The notes under the pieces were generated by a model. The model saw nothing but the letters and a program-made list of their open reading frames with translations, was not told the origin of the DNA and did not search any database. Position numbers and translations under genes: made by a program. From Phycisphaerales bacterium (GTDB lineage: Bacteria; Planctomycetota; Phycisphaerae; Phycisphaerales; UBA5793), in contig JADZAS010000021.1 in the NCBI GenBank assembly GCA_020852515.1, forward strand, positions 113,256 to 177,255: a stretch of 64,000 bases of DNA, in the 5' to 3' direction. Below are positions 8,837-18,300 of this stretch, in pieces. Each line of letters opens with the position of its first letter. Position 1 is the first letter of the stretch.

Positions 8837-9688
8837 ATGGCTGACTGTGTCTGGAACTGGCAACTGCTGCGGGCCGGCTCGTTTCGCCTCGACGGCGGAA
8901 CGATGTTCGGCATCATCCCGCGTGTGCTCTGGGCCCGCCTCGCCCCGCCCGATGACCTCAACCGCATCACCCTGCAGACCAACTGCCTGCTGCTCACCGA
9001 CGGCACGCGGCGTGTACTCATCGAGACCGGCTACGGCAACAAGTTCGACGCCAAGGGGCGCGACATGTTCGCCCTGGAATCGCGCTGGATCGGTGATGCG
9101 CTCAACGAGATCGACCTGGACCGCGGCGACATCGACGCGGTCATCGTCACCCACCTGCATTTCGATCATGCGGGCGGCCTGACCTGCGTCGAGTCTCCCG
9201 GCTCGCCGCCGCAACCCTCGTTTCCCAATGCAAAAATCTACGTCCAGCGCACCGAGTGGGAGGATGCGCTGGCCAACAAATCGACCATGACGCGCACCTA
9301 CCTGCGCGAGAACTTCGACCCGATCGCCGATCGGGTGACGCTGCTCGACGGCGAGTGCGAAGTAATCCCCGGCATCGGGGCGCTGCCCACTGTCGGCCAC
9401 ACCTGGGGCCAGCAAGGCCTGGTATTCAGCGATGCATCGGGCACCGTTGTTTTTCCCGGCGATGTCATGCCCACCGCCAGCCACGTGGGCCTCGCGTACA
9501 ACATGTCCTATGACGTGCTGCCCTACGAGAACCTGCTCACCAAGCGCCGCTTGCTCACGCAGTGCGTGGAGCGGAACTGGCGCCTGGCCATCGACCACGA
9601 GCCCGGCCCGGCACTCGTGTCCGTGGTGAGGCATCCGGACCGGGCGGATCAGTTTCAACTCACCCCCGCGCCGCCGCCTGCGGGCTGA
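8837..9688 (+). CDS. MBL-fold metallo-hydrolase
   Basis: A 283-residue metallo-beta-lactamase-fold protein. Zinc ligands are visible in THLHFDHAGG (HxHxDH) near residue 110, in GHTWGQQG and in FPGDVMPTASH, and there is a late histidine in IDHEPG. The ATG at 8837 follows a strong ggaggag site; the frame is open far upstream but that region overlaps nifJ antisense. The spacing resembles quorum-quenching lactonase-like or YtnP-like enzymes, but the substrate cannot be deduced. It is divergent from nifJ and there is no obvious partner gene. Confidence 0.85.
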   Translation: MADCVWNWQLLRAGSFRLDGGTMFGIIPRVLWARLAPPDDLNRITLQTNCLLLTDGTRRVLIETGYGNKFDAKGRDMFALESRWIGDALNEIDLDRGDIDAVIVTHLHFDHAGGLTCVESPGSPPQPSFPNAKIYVQRTEWEDALANKSTMTRTYLRENFDPIADRVTLLDGECEVIPGIGALPTVGHTWGQQGLVFSDASGTVVFPGDVMPTASHVGLAYNMSYDVLPYENLLTKRRLLTQCVERNWRLAIDHEPGPALVSVVRHPDRADQFQLTPAPPPAG

Positions 9689-9810
9689 ACCTGAATCGCG
9701 CTATTGACGATCGGGCAGGTCGCCTTTGAACGGAGTCGAGCCTCCACTATCGCCTATCCTCTGATCCACGCCTGCGGCGCGGATGAGTGAGTCTCCATCG
9801 AGTGCAGCCG

Positions 9811-11154
9811 ATGCAGAAAAAGTGGTCCAGGATCATCGCGTATGCCACCCGCGGCGTGGTCAGCGTGGTCATTCTCATGCTGGGCCTGGGCGTCTTCGGG
9901 TACTTCAAGGCGACGCGGCCGCAGGTGCCTCGCTCGCAGGCCGGCGCCGACAGCCGGCTGGTCGAGGTGATGGTGGCGCAGCCGGTTTCGACCGCGCGAC
10001 TGTGGGATGGATTCGGCACGGCCGAGGCGCGCTATGTCGCTGAAGTGGCCTCCGAAGTTTCCGGGCTCGTGGTCGAGCGGCCCGAAGCCATCGAACCAGG
10101 TCGAGCCGTGAAAAAAGGCCAGACGCTCATCGTTATTGATGATCGCGATTACCTCGCACAGCAGGACATCGCCGAGCAGAACGCCGCGCGCTTCGAGTCG
10201 CAACTCCAGATGCTCGACGTCGAACAGAAGAACTGGACCGACCAGCTGGCGCTCGCCCGCGAAGAACTCGCCGTGGCCCAGACCGAGTACGACAGTACGC
10301 GCCAAGCCGTCGAGAACGGCGCCGGAAGCCCGATCGAAGTCGACCGCCGCCGGCGCGAGTACACGGCAGCGCTGCGCATCGTCCGTCAATTGGAAGAAGA
10401 GGTGGAAAAAATCGCCCCGCGGCGAAACGACCTTCAGGCCTCGCTCAGACTCGAGCGAAACCGCGCCGCCATGGCCTTGCGCGACGTGCAGCGCTGCACC
10501 ATCGCCAGCCCCATCGACGGCGCGCTGCAGTTCGTCAGCGCGCAGCAGGGCGAACGCGTCGCAGCCGGGACCGTCGTCGCCCGAGTCGTCAACCTCGAAC
10601 TCATCCGCGTGCCCCTCGCGCTGCCGCAGTCGGCGCAGACGTCGGTCAGAGTCGGTGACCCGGTGCTGCTCGAATCCGACACCATGGGCTGGTGCTGGAG
10701 CGGGCGCATTGAGCGGCTCGCGCCCGAGGCGGATGCGTCCACGCGCACCCTCACGGCGTTTGCCGAGGTGTCGCAGACACCCGACGCCCAGACGCTGCTC
10801 ATGCCGGGCCGGTTCGTGCACGCGACGGTGACGTCAGCTCCCGTCGAGCGCTTCGTCGTGCCCCGGCGCGCGCTGTCTGGTGATGCGGTGATGATCGATG
10901 AGCAAGGCGTCGCCGCCCGCCGTCGCGTAAACGTGGACTATCACATCCGCCAGTCGTTTGCGCCGTTGCACCCGGACGAACAGGAGTGGGTGGTGCTTGC
11001 AGCCGAGTCGGGCCTGCAGCGCGGCGACCGCGTCATCCTCTCGAACGTCGATGAAATCAGGCCGGGCGAAAAGGTCAGGTCCGCTGACGCGGCCGGCGAG
11101 GGGCGCCTCTCGCGCTCGCCCGACGAGCCCGCGTCCCTGCCCGCCGACAACTGA
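9811..11154 (+). CDS. RND efflux periplasmic adaptor subunit (membrane fusion protein)
   Basis: About 447 residues from ATG 9811 (an alternative GTG lies at 9787). One N-terminal membrane anchor at about residues 14-32 is followed by a lipoyl-like half motif (EVASEVSGLVVERP), a long coiled-coil hairpin rich in E, Q and R at about 110-220, and a beta-barrel region with ASPIDGALQFVSAQQGERV. This is the HlyD/AcrA type that links an inner-membrane RND pump to an outer-membrane channel. The pump gene starts 11 bp after its stop. No TolC-like gene is nearby, so the channel must be encoded elsewhere. Confidence 0.88.
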   Translation: MQKKWSRIIAYATRGVVSVVILMLGLGVFGYFKATRPQVPRSQAGADSRLVEVMVAQPVSTARLWDGFGTAEARYVAEVASEVSGLVVERPEAIEPGRAVKKGQTLIVIDDRDYLAQQDIAEQNAARFESQLQMLDVEQKNWTDQLALAREELAVAQTEYDSTRQAVENGAGSPIEVDRRRREYTAALRIVRQLEEEVEKIAPRRNDLQASLRLERNRAAMALRDVQRCTIASPIDGALQFVSAQQGERVAAGTVVARVVNLELIRVPLALPQSAQTSVRVGDPVLLESDTMGWCWSGRIERLAPEADASTRTLTAFAEVSQTPDAQTLLMPGRFVHATVTSAPVERFVVPRRALSGDAVMIDEQGVAARRRVNVDYHIRQSFAPLHPDEQEWVVLAAESGLQRGDRVILSNVDEIRPGEKVRSADAAGEGRLSRSPDEPASLPADN

Positions 11155-11165
11155 AGCGCACCGCC

Positions 11166-14100
11166 ATGGCCCACCCCGAGATCGACCCGAGTCCCGACAA
11201 GCTGACGCTGACCAACTTCGGCGTGCGCCAGCCGGTGCCGGCGAATCTGCTGTACATTGCCATCATGCTGCTGGGGCTCATCTACGGCTCGACGCTTCGC
11301 CGTGAGTTCTTTCCCGAAGTGCGGCCGAATCTCGCCTCGATCACCGCCGCTTATCCCGGCGCCAGCCCGCAGGAGATCGAGGAAGGACTGATTCTCAAAA
11401 TCGAAGACAAGGTCGCCGAACTCGACGAAGTCGTCGAGATCAACAGCACCGCCGTCGAAGGGCTCGGCACCGTGGTCGTCGAGTTCCGCCGCGACATCAG
11501 CGACATCGACGAGGCGGTGCGCACGGTGGAGTCGGCGCTCAATTCACTCACCGACCTGCCCGAGGAAGCCGAGCGCCTGCGCACGACCAAGTTTGATCCG
11601 AAACTACAGGTCATCCAGATCGGGCTCGCGGGCGACTCGCACGAAGCGGACCTCAAGCGCGCGATCCGCGAGATCAAGGATGACATCAAGTCGCTGCCGG
11701 GCATGGGCAATGTGATTCTCGGCGGCATCCGCGCGGACGAGATCAGTGTTGAAGTGTTGCCGGCGGCGCTGCAGAAGTACCACCTCAGCCTGACCGCGGT
11801 TGCCGACCGTGTGCGCGAGTGGATGAAGGAAGTGCCCGGCGGCACGGTGCGCACTGGTGCACAGAACATCCGCATCCGCACGCTCGGCGTGGAGGAGCGA
11901 GCCGCCGCGGTGCGCGACATCATCATCAAGTCCGACGAGGGCGGCGGCGTGGTGCGGCTGCGCGACGTGGCCAGCGTGACGGAGGGATTCGAAGACGTCG
12001 AGATTCGCACTCGCCTCAACGGAAAGCCGGTCGTGACACTCACGGCGTTCAATGTGGGTGAAGGCGATGCGGTGAAGGTGGCCGAGGCGGTGCGGGCCTA
12101 TGTTGCCGGCCGCAGCGGTAAGGGCGAATTTGAGCCACGCTGGTCTGACCGCTGGAACGCGGTCGTCAACGCGATGATGCAGCGCGGCTACGAGAAGCAA
12201 CTGGCCGAGCACGAGAAGCAGGCGGCGGAAGGCGGTGATCAAGGCGCGCCCCCCGCTCCGCCCACGCCGCGCAAGAGCACTCGCCTGCAGGCGTACGAAC
12301 TCGGCGCCTCGCACACGCAGCCGCTGCCGGGAGAACTCATCCTTTTCAGCGACCTGGCCCGGTTCATCGAGGGTCGGCTTGAACTGCTCACCCGCAACGC
12401 CAAGTGGGGCGCGATGCTCGTGTTCCTCACGCTGCTGCTGTTTCTGAACCTGCGCGTGGCCGTGTGGGTGATGCTCGGGCTCGTCCTCTCCGTGCTCGGT
12501 ACGCTGGCGTTCATGGCGGCGATCGGCGTGACGCTCAATCTGCTCACGATGTTCGGGCTCATCATCGTGCTCGGCCTGCTGACCGACGATGCGATCGTCG
12601 TCGCCGAGAACATCACCGCCCGCTACGAATCGGGCGAGCCGGCGCTGCTCGCCGCAGTGCAGGGCACGCGCGAGGTGGCCTGGCCCGTCGTCGCCACCGT
12701 CACCACCACCATCGCCGCGTTCCTCCCCCTGGCTCTCATCGAGGGCCAGATCGGCGACTTCCTCGGCGCTTTGCCGGTCGTCGTCACCTGCGCGCTGAGC
12801 GTCTCACTGCTCGAAGCGATCATCATCCTTCCCGCCCACATGGGACACAGCCTGGCGCGCGTCGAGCGGCCCGAGCGGCCGTGGCTTGGCGCCCGCCTGC
12901 TGCGCAACTACGAAGCCTGGCGCAACCGGCTCATCTTCGAACGCGTCATTCCCGTCTTCGGCCGGGTCCTCGACTGGACCATCTCCCATCGCTACATCAC
13001 GACGTCTTCGGCCATCGCGATCTGGCTGGTCTCCATCGGCATGCTCGTCGGCGGGCGCGTGGATTTCACGTTCTTCGAGGGCACCGACAGCGAGACGTTC
13101 GTGGTCGATCTGGCCATGCCCATCGGCACGTCGATCGAAGGCACCGACGCGGTGGTGCGCCGCATCGAGGCGGCGTGCGCCCAGCAGCCCGAGATCAGCA
13201 TCGTGACCTCGTTGGCCGGCCAGCGCGTCGATTTGAACGACTTCACGCCGGGAGGACCGCAGACGCACCTGGCGCAGATCTTTGTCGAACTCACTCCCGT
13301 CGAGCAGCGCGAGCGCACGAGCAAGGAGATCATCGCGGCGGTGCGAAAGGCGGTGGGGCCGGTGCCGGGCGTGCGCTCCATCCGCTACGAAGAAGTGCAG
13401 GGCGGTCCGGGCGGGCCGTCGCTCAACCTCGTCACGACGGGGGATGATGAAGCCAGGATACTCGCCGCCGTGGGGGAGATCGAAGCGGCTCTGCGCGAGT
13501 TTGCCGGAGTCGTGGACATCAGTGACGACTCCGACAGTGGCCAGCGCGAACTGCAGATTCGGCTGCGCGATGGCGCCACCATGCTCGGCCTCACGCCCGA
13601 ACTCGTGGCGCGGCAGGTGCGCGGCTATCTCTTCGGCTTTGAGCCGCACACGTTCTCGGCCAGCGAGGAAGACGTGGACGTGCGCGTCATGCTCGATGAA
13701 CCGACGCGTCGCAGCCTCGCCCAGCTCGAGAGCCAATACGTCTTCGCCGCCGACGGCCGCAGCGTGCCGCTCATCGAAGTTGCTGAACTGAGCGAGGGTT
13801 CGAGTTACGCGACGATCAAGCGGCTCAACCGCAAGCGGGCGGTAACGGTGCTGGCTGACGTCGATACGGCCGTGAACAACCCCGAGCGCGTCGTGGCCGC
13901 GATGATGCCGGTGATTTCGGAGATCGAGGCCCGCTACCCCGGCGTGCACATCGAGCCGCGCGGCCGACAGCTCGAGACGAACAAATCGCTTGCCGGTATC
14001 AAGTACGGCCTTCTCCTCGCGTGCGTCATGATCTACGTGATTCTCGCGTGGCTGTTTGGCAGTTATTTCCAGCCCCTGGCGGTCATGCTGGCTATTCCGT

Positions 14101-14546
14101 TTGCGATGATCGGCATGATCTGGGGCCACTGGCTGCTGGGCTTCAACATGATGATCCTGTCGCTCATCGGTTTTGTGGCGCTGACGGGAATCGTGGTCAA
14201 TGACTCGCTCATCTACATCGAGTTCTACAACGAACTGCGGCGCGGCGGGATGGACATCCGGCCCGCGCTGGTTGAAGCCGGACGCCGTCGCCTGCGGCCG
14301 ATCGTGCTCACCACGCTCACGACGGTGCTCGGGCTGTCGCCGTTGATGCTCGAGCAGTCGTTCCAGGCGCGGTTCCTCATCCCGATGGCGATCACCATCA
14401 GTTGTGGGCTCATCAGCGCGACGGCGGTGGTGCTCGTGGTGCTGCCGAGCATCATGCTGATCGGCAGCGACATCCGCTGGGCGGCGCGGTGGCTGTGGAC
14501 GGGCGGGGCCGAAGCCGGGGCGGACGGGGCGGCCGAGCCCGCGTGA
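11166..14546 (+). CDS. RND efflux transporter permease (AcrB/HAE family)
   Basis: An 1126-residue protein with the two-fold RND layout. It has an N-terminal transmembrane helix (VPANLLYIAIMLLGL), a large periplasmic loop, a helix bundle with the proton-relay aspartates in GLLTDDAIVVAENI (D474, D475), a second transmembrane helix and loop, and a second bundle containing GIVVNDSLIYIEF. The loop before TM2 carries a Pro-rich, charged insert (about 355-375). It would export drugs or other amphiphiles with the adaptor encoded immediately upstream. Substrate range is unknown. Confidence 0.92.
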   Translation: MAHPEIDPSPDKLTLTNFGVRQPVPANLLYIAIMLLGLIYGSTLRREFFPEVRPNLASITAAYPGASPQEIEEGLILKIEDKVAELDEVVEINSTAVEGLGTVVVEFRRDISDIDEAVRTVESALNSLTDLPEEAERLRTTKFDPKLQVIQIGLAGDSHEADLKRAIREIKDDIKSLPGMGNVILGGIRADEISVEVLPAALQKYHLSLTAVADRVREWMKEVPGGTVRTGAQNIRIRTLGVEERAAAVRDIIIKSDEGGGVVRLRDVASVTEGFEDVEIRTRLNGKPVVTLTAFNVGEGDAVKVAEAVRAYVAGRSGKGEFEPRWSDRWNAVVNAMMQRGYEKQLAEHEKQAAEGGDQGAPPAPPTPRKSTRLQAYELGASHTQPLPGELILFSDLARFIEGRLELLTRNAKWGAMLVFLTLLLFLNLRVAVWVMLGLVLSVLGTLAFMAAIGVTLNLLTMFGLIIVLGLLTDDAIVVAENITARYESGEPALLAAVQGTREVAWPVVATVTTTIAAFLPLALIEGQIGDFLGALPVVVTCALSVSLLEAIIILPAHMGHSLARVERPERPWLGARLLRNYEAWRNRLIFERVIPVFGRVLDWTISHRYITTSSAIAIWLVSIGMLVGGRVDFTFFEGTDSETFVVDLAMPIGTSIEGTDAVVRRIEAACAQQPEISIVTSLAGQRVDLNDFTPGGPQTHLAQIFVELTPVEQRERTSKEIIAAVRKAVGPVPGVRSIRYEEVQGGPGGPSLNLVTTGDDEARILAAVGEIEAALREFAGVVDISDDSDSGQRELQIRLRDGATMLGLTPELVARQVRGYLFGFEPHTFSASEEDVDVRVMLDEPTRRSLAQLESQYVFAADGRSVPLIEVAELSEGSSYATIKRLNRKRAVTVLADVDTAVNNPERVVAAMMPVISEIEARYPGVHIEPRGRQLETNKSLAGIKYGLLLACVMIYVILAWLFGSYFQPLAVMLAIPFAMIGMIWGHWLLGFNMMILSLIGFVALTGIVVNDSLIYIEFYNELRRGGMDIRPALVEAGRRRLRPIVLTTLTTVLGLSPLMLEQSFQARFLIPMAITISCGLISATAVVLVVLPSIMLIGSDIRWAARWLWTGGAEAGADGAAEPA

Positions 14547-14555
14547 CAGGTCCAG

Positions 14556-14581
14556 AAAAAATCATCAAAATGTGATTTTTT
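14556..14581 (+). terminator. AT-rich inverted repeat ending in a T-tract after the RND pump
   Basis: AAAAAATCA (14556-14564), 8-nt loop, TGATTTTTT (14573-14581). The stem is only A/T-rich but ends in six Ts on either strand, 10 bp after the pump stop codon. It may work as a weak bidirectional terminator. Confidence 0.5.
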
Positions 14582-14637
14582 CACCAATCAGGGTTGGCGA
14601 TTGGCGGCGAGGCCTGTATATTGAATGGGGTAGTAAC

Positions 14638-14667
14638 AGGTGAGGTTCACCTCCCGCATGGTGAACC
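14638..14667 (+). promoter_or_regulatory. Two overlapping, mutually exclusive hairpins
   Basis: AGGTGA (14638-14643) pairs with TCACCT (14647-14652) around a 3-nt loop. GGTTCACC (14644-14651) pairs with GGTGAACC (14660-14667) around an 8-nt loop. Both use the shared TTCACC segment, so only one can form at a time. No gene or T-tract follows directly. The role is unknown; chance overlap is possible. Confidence 0.35.
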
Positions 14668-14701
14668 AGGGACGAACAACGACCGGCTAGTGCCAGTCAA
14701 A

Positions 14702-14788
14702 TGGGCTCGGTGGGATTCGAACCCACACTCCCCGCAATGGGGACGCGGATTTTAAGTCCGCTGCGTCTGCCGATTCCGCCACAAGCCC
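14702..14788 (-). tRNA. tRNA-Leu (anticodon UAA)
   Basis: The reverse strand folds as a class II tRNA. The acceptor stem GGGCTTG pairs with CGAGCCC (one G-T pair), and the discriminator A is at 14702. The anticodon loop CTTAAAA inside CGGA...TCCG gives UAA. There is a long variable arm (CGTCCCCATTGCGGGG), and the T arm GTGGGTTCGAATCCCAC is perfect. The 3' CCA is not encoded. Confidence 0.97.
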
Positions 14789-15324
14789 AGTCGCTCCGGC
14801 ATTGTACCGTCCGCCTGACTCCAATACCTTGTTTCACCCGGAAGCTGGGGGAACCGCTTGCCCATGTTCGGCGTATGGACAATCACCGTTCGATCCGCGC
14901 GATCACTGCCGATCGCTGCCTGGCGCCGCCGAGGGGCCGCGCAATGGGTCGACCGCTCGCCGGGCCCACCTTTCGGCGAGGCAACCCGTGGCGCCGGCCC
15001 AGGCGCCACCCGACGCAACTCCTCTGGTCAGCTTCAGTTGCTCTCCAGTAGCGAGCCCCGCGAAGTTTGGCTAATGTACCCGGCCGCTGGCTCGAACCGA
15101 GCGGCGCACCGTGTGAGGATGCTGACGCAAGATGAGATCATTCCAGCCGGCACATGCTGCGAATCGCTCGATCGCTTCGGCACCGATTTCGTTCGCTCAC
15201 CAGTCGTCCCACCCACTCGGCGAGGCGCTGCCTCGCCGCAAACCCAGCATGGCGATTCGCCGCGGGGCGCAATACCCCGCACGCACCTGAATCGCCTGTC
15301 GCAAGTCCGCAAAGGAATGGCGAG
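14789..15324. other. Intergenic region between tRNA-Leu and the giant secreted-protein gene
   Basis: About 535 bp. Open frames here have no recognisable content. The sequence should contain the tRNA promoter (reverse strand) and the promoter and leader of the giant gene (forward strand). A short GCGGGG...CCCCGC palindrome occurs near 15260. Nothing else is supported. Confidence 0.5.
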
Positions 15325-18300
15325 ATGAAACAGCGCAAGAACCGTCGCCCGTTCGCCCGTCCCACCCGTCGTGCCAGTGCCGCTTCCGTGGCCAGTACGC
15401 CCGTCTTCCAGCCACTCGAGCCGCGCAAACTGCTGACGACGCTCGTGGCCAACCCTGATCTCGACATGGGACAGACCAACAGCTTCTTCGGCTGGGTGGC
15501 CATGCCCGCATGGTTCGGCGGCGGCATGCAGCTGGACGCCAGCACGGTCGAAGAGCGCTCGGTTCGTCTGGGCATCTTCCTGCTTGATGACAATGTGGCA
15601 GCTCACCCGACGGTGACCATCCTCGACCTCGACGGGCATCCGCTCTTCCCCTGGACCGGCCTTCAGACGGACGGTTCGTACAGCACTGAAGTCGAAGTGT
15701 CGACGCGCATCGGCCCTGAGGAGACCGCCGACGAGTACTGGGGGTCGGATGACGATGAATCCGAGTCCTTCTTTGGCCTCGACACGGGTTACATGCCCGG
15801 ATGGCGCGTCGCCACCGACACCATGGGCAACTTCCTGCCCGGCGTCTGGATTCCCGATGGCATCTTCCACCTGGTGCGCCAGATCGACTGGGATGAAGAC
15901 GCTGATCCGGTGCCCGAATGGGACACGGAGAACGTGCCCGAGAACTTCACGATCGTTATCCCGGAAACCGGCTACTGGGATGCCGGCATGGACGGCATCT
16001 ACGAGACGGAGGACGACTCGCGCCTGCCCCTGGCCTTTGGCATGGTCCACCCGGGCGCTGGCACCGATGATCGCCAGCTCGGCACCGCCGACGACGCCTG
16101 GGTGAACATGGTCGCTTCCGATCCGTGGAGCGCGCCCGACACGATGGACTTCGAGCCGCACCTCATTGAGCGCCGCACCGGCTGGACCGGTGTTGAAAAC
16201 CTCTACGCCAACGACGGCAAGGCGGACTTCAACAACGGCATCGGCCGCATCATCATCAGCGGCGCGACTGCGACGACCAAACTCGTCTTCTTCATCATGG
16301 AAGACTTCGAAGGTGATTTCCAGGTCGTGACGCCCTTCGCACTTCCTGAGTACGACCGCATCGGCGTTGCCATGAACGCTGACGGATCGGTGTACCAGGC
16401 GCCGGGCATGGGATCAATCATCATCGGCAATCCCACGAACGCGGACTGGACGGTCAACCAGCCGGAGCTGAACATCCTCGCGTTCCTCCCGGTCGGCTTC
16501 CAGCGCTACGACCGTTCCACTGAGGGCATCATCCAGGAGGACCCGAGTCTCAACGAGACGATGGGCCGTATCTACATCGACGGCTCGCTCTTCGGCGTCA
16601 CGCGCCTCGGCGGCGCGCTCGAACAGATGCAAATCGGCTTCCTCGGCGGCAAGATGTTTGTCGACGGCGACGTCGATCTGTTCAACGTGGTGGGCGATGC
16701 AAGCTACATCGAAGTCAACGGCATTCCATCCGATACTCGCGCCGCGCTGACGGTCGGTCGCGTGCTCGGCTCGTTTGTCGTCGGACGCAACAACTCGACG
16801 ACCATCACCGTTGAGGGCGACTTTGCGCCCGAATCGATCGTGGACAAGCCCTTCCTGCGGTCCGACAAGGTCGTGGTGGAGAACGAGACGGACCTGTTCA
16901 ATGCCACCGAAGAGGACTATGCCAACGCGTTTGCCGAGGCGGTCTCAATCTATACGCTCGACAGCGAGAACGAAGAGCAGGCGACCTATCTGCTCAACGA
17001 CACTCTCGGTTCCGCGCAGTACGCCGGTCGTGAGACCGGGCTGACCATCGTTCAGGGCGTGCTCGGCACCGAACCGGCCGATGATCGGCACGAAGAGGGC
17101 GATGGCGGCGATGACATCGATTACTACGCCATCGCCGTTGACGCGACCCGCCGCATCCGTATTCAGCTGACAGCCATTACGCTGATGACGCTGCAGGACG
17201 CCGAGGGCAACATCGTTGCGTCACGCGGCGACGACGGCACTCTGGGCGACATCTACTACACGCCCACGCAGGCGGGCGTCCTTTATATCGTGATCGACAA
17301 TACCGCGGGCTTCAGCGGACCGGGCCAAGGCTACCTGCTGACCATCTCTGACGCCGCGCCCGTTTCGCTGGGCGAAGTCCGGGCAGGCGGCGCGCTGACC
17401 TACCGCGCGACCGATGGCTCGGCCATCATCACGCAGGTCGGTAGCATCGGCACCATCCGCATCGGGCAGGATGTCGGACCCGATCCCGACGGCGATGCCC
17501 CCTACATCGGCAATCTTCTCATCCAGTCCGGCGCCAGCATCTGGAACATCACCTCCGGCGGATACATCGGCGGAACGGTGCGCGAGGACGGCTCTCGCGT
17601 CCTGTTCGGAACGATCTTCGCGGCCGAACAGCATATCGGCGAGCTTCTTGCCGGTTACGGTCGCAACGCCCAGCAGGGCGGCGAAGGCTTCGCCGGCGGC
17701 TCGATTGGCAACCTGCTCGTCAACGCGCGCGGCGACATCGGCCTCGTGCACGCTCGCGCCACTGGCGGCATCGGACAGGGCGAACTGTCGTATTTGCTCG
17801 GCGACATCGGCGGGATCAGGACGGGCGATGAAACCACCACCGGCCTGACCTACCTGCAGGCGGGCGGTTCCATCGGCACCATCCGCGCCGAATCGCGCAT
17901 CCTCGCCGACCCCGATCCCAACCGCGGCCTGCGCGTCAAAGTGGGTGCCGGCGAGCGCGTCGACCTTATCGAAGCCGGCGCGATCGTTGCCGAAGGCTTC
18001 GACCTGGCTGCCGGAGTCGGCTCGGCCGGCGTCGTCAGCGGCCAGGCGCTGATTGAAAACGGCCTGGGCGGAAACGTCCGCTTCTTCCGCGCTCCGTTCA
18101 TTTGGGGTAACGGCGTGGAAAACGCCGTGGCCGTTGTCACCTCCAACTCGCCACTGACCATCGTTGACGACTCCGGCGCCATCTTTACCGTCAAGGTCTC
18201 GGGCAACTCAATCGCGTTTGTCAAGACCCACGCGGTGGCCAGTTCGGTCGGCGTGGCCACCGTTCGCATCGAAGCAACGCTTGGTGGGGGCAGCCTGACC

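Noticed and set aside
15154..15324. Earlier start of the giant gene
   Set aside because: The added 57 residues have no signal-like content, while ATG 15325 has a ribosome-binding site and places the LEPR-xLL motif near the N-terminus as expected.
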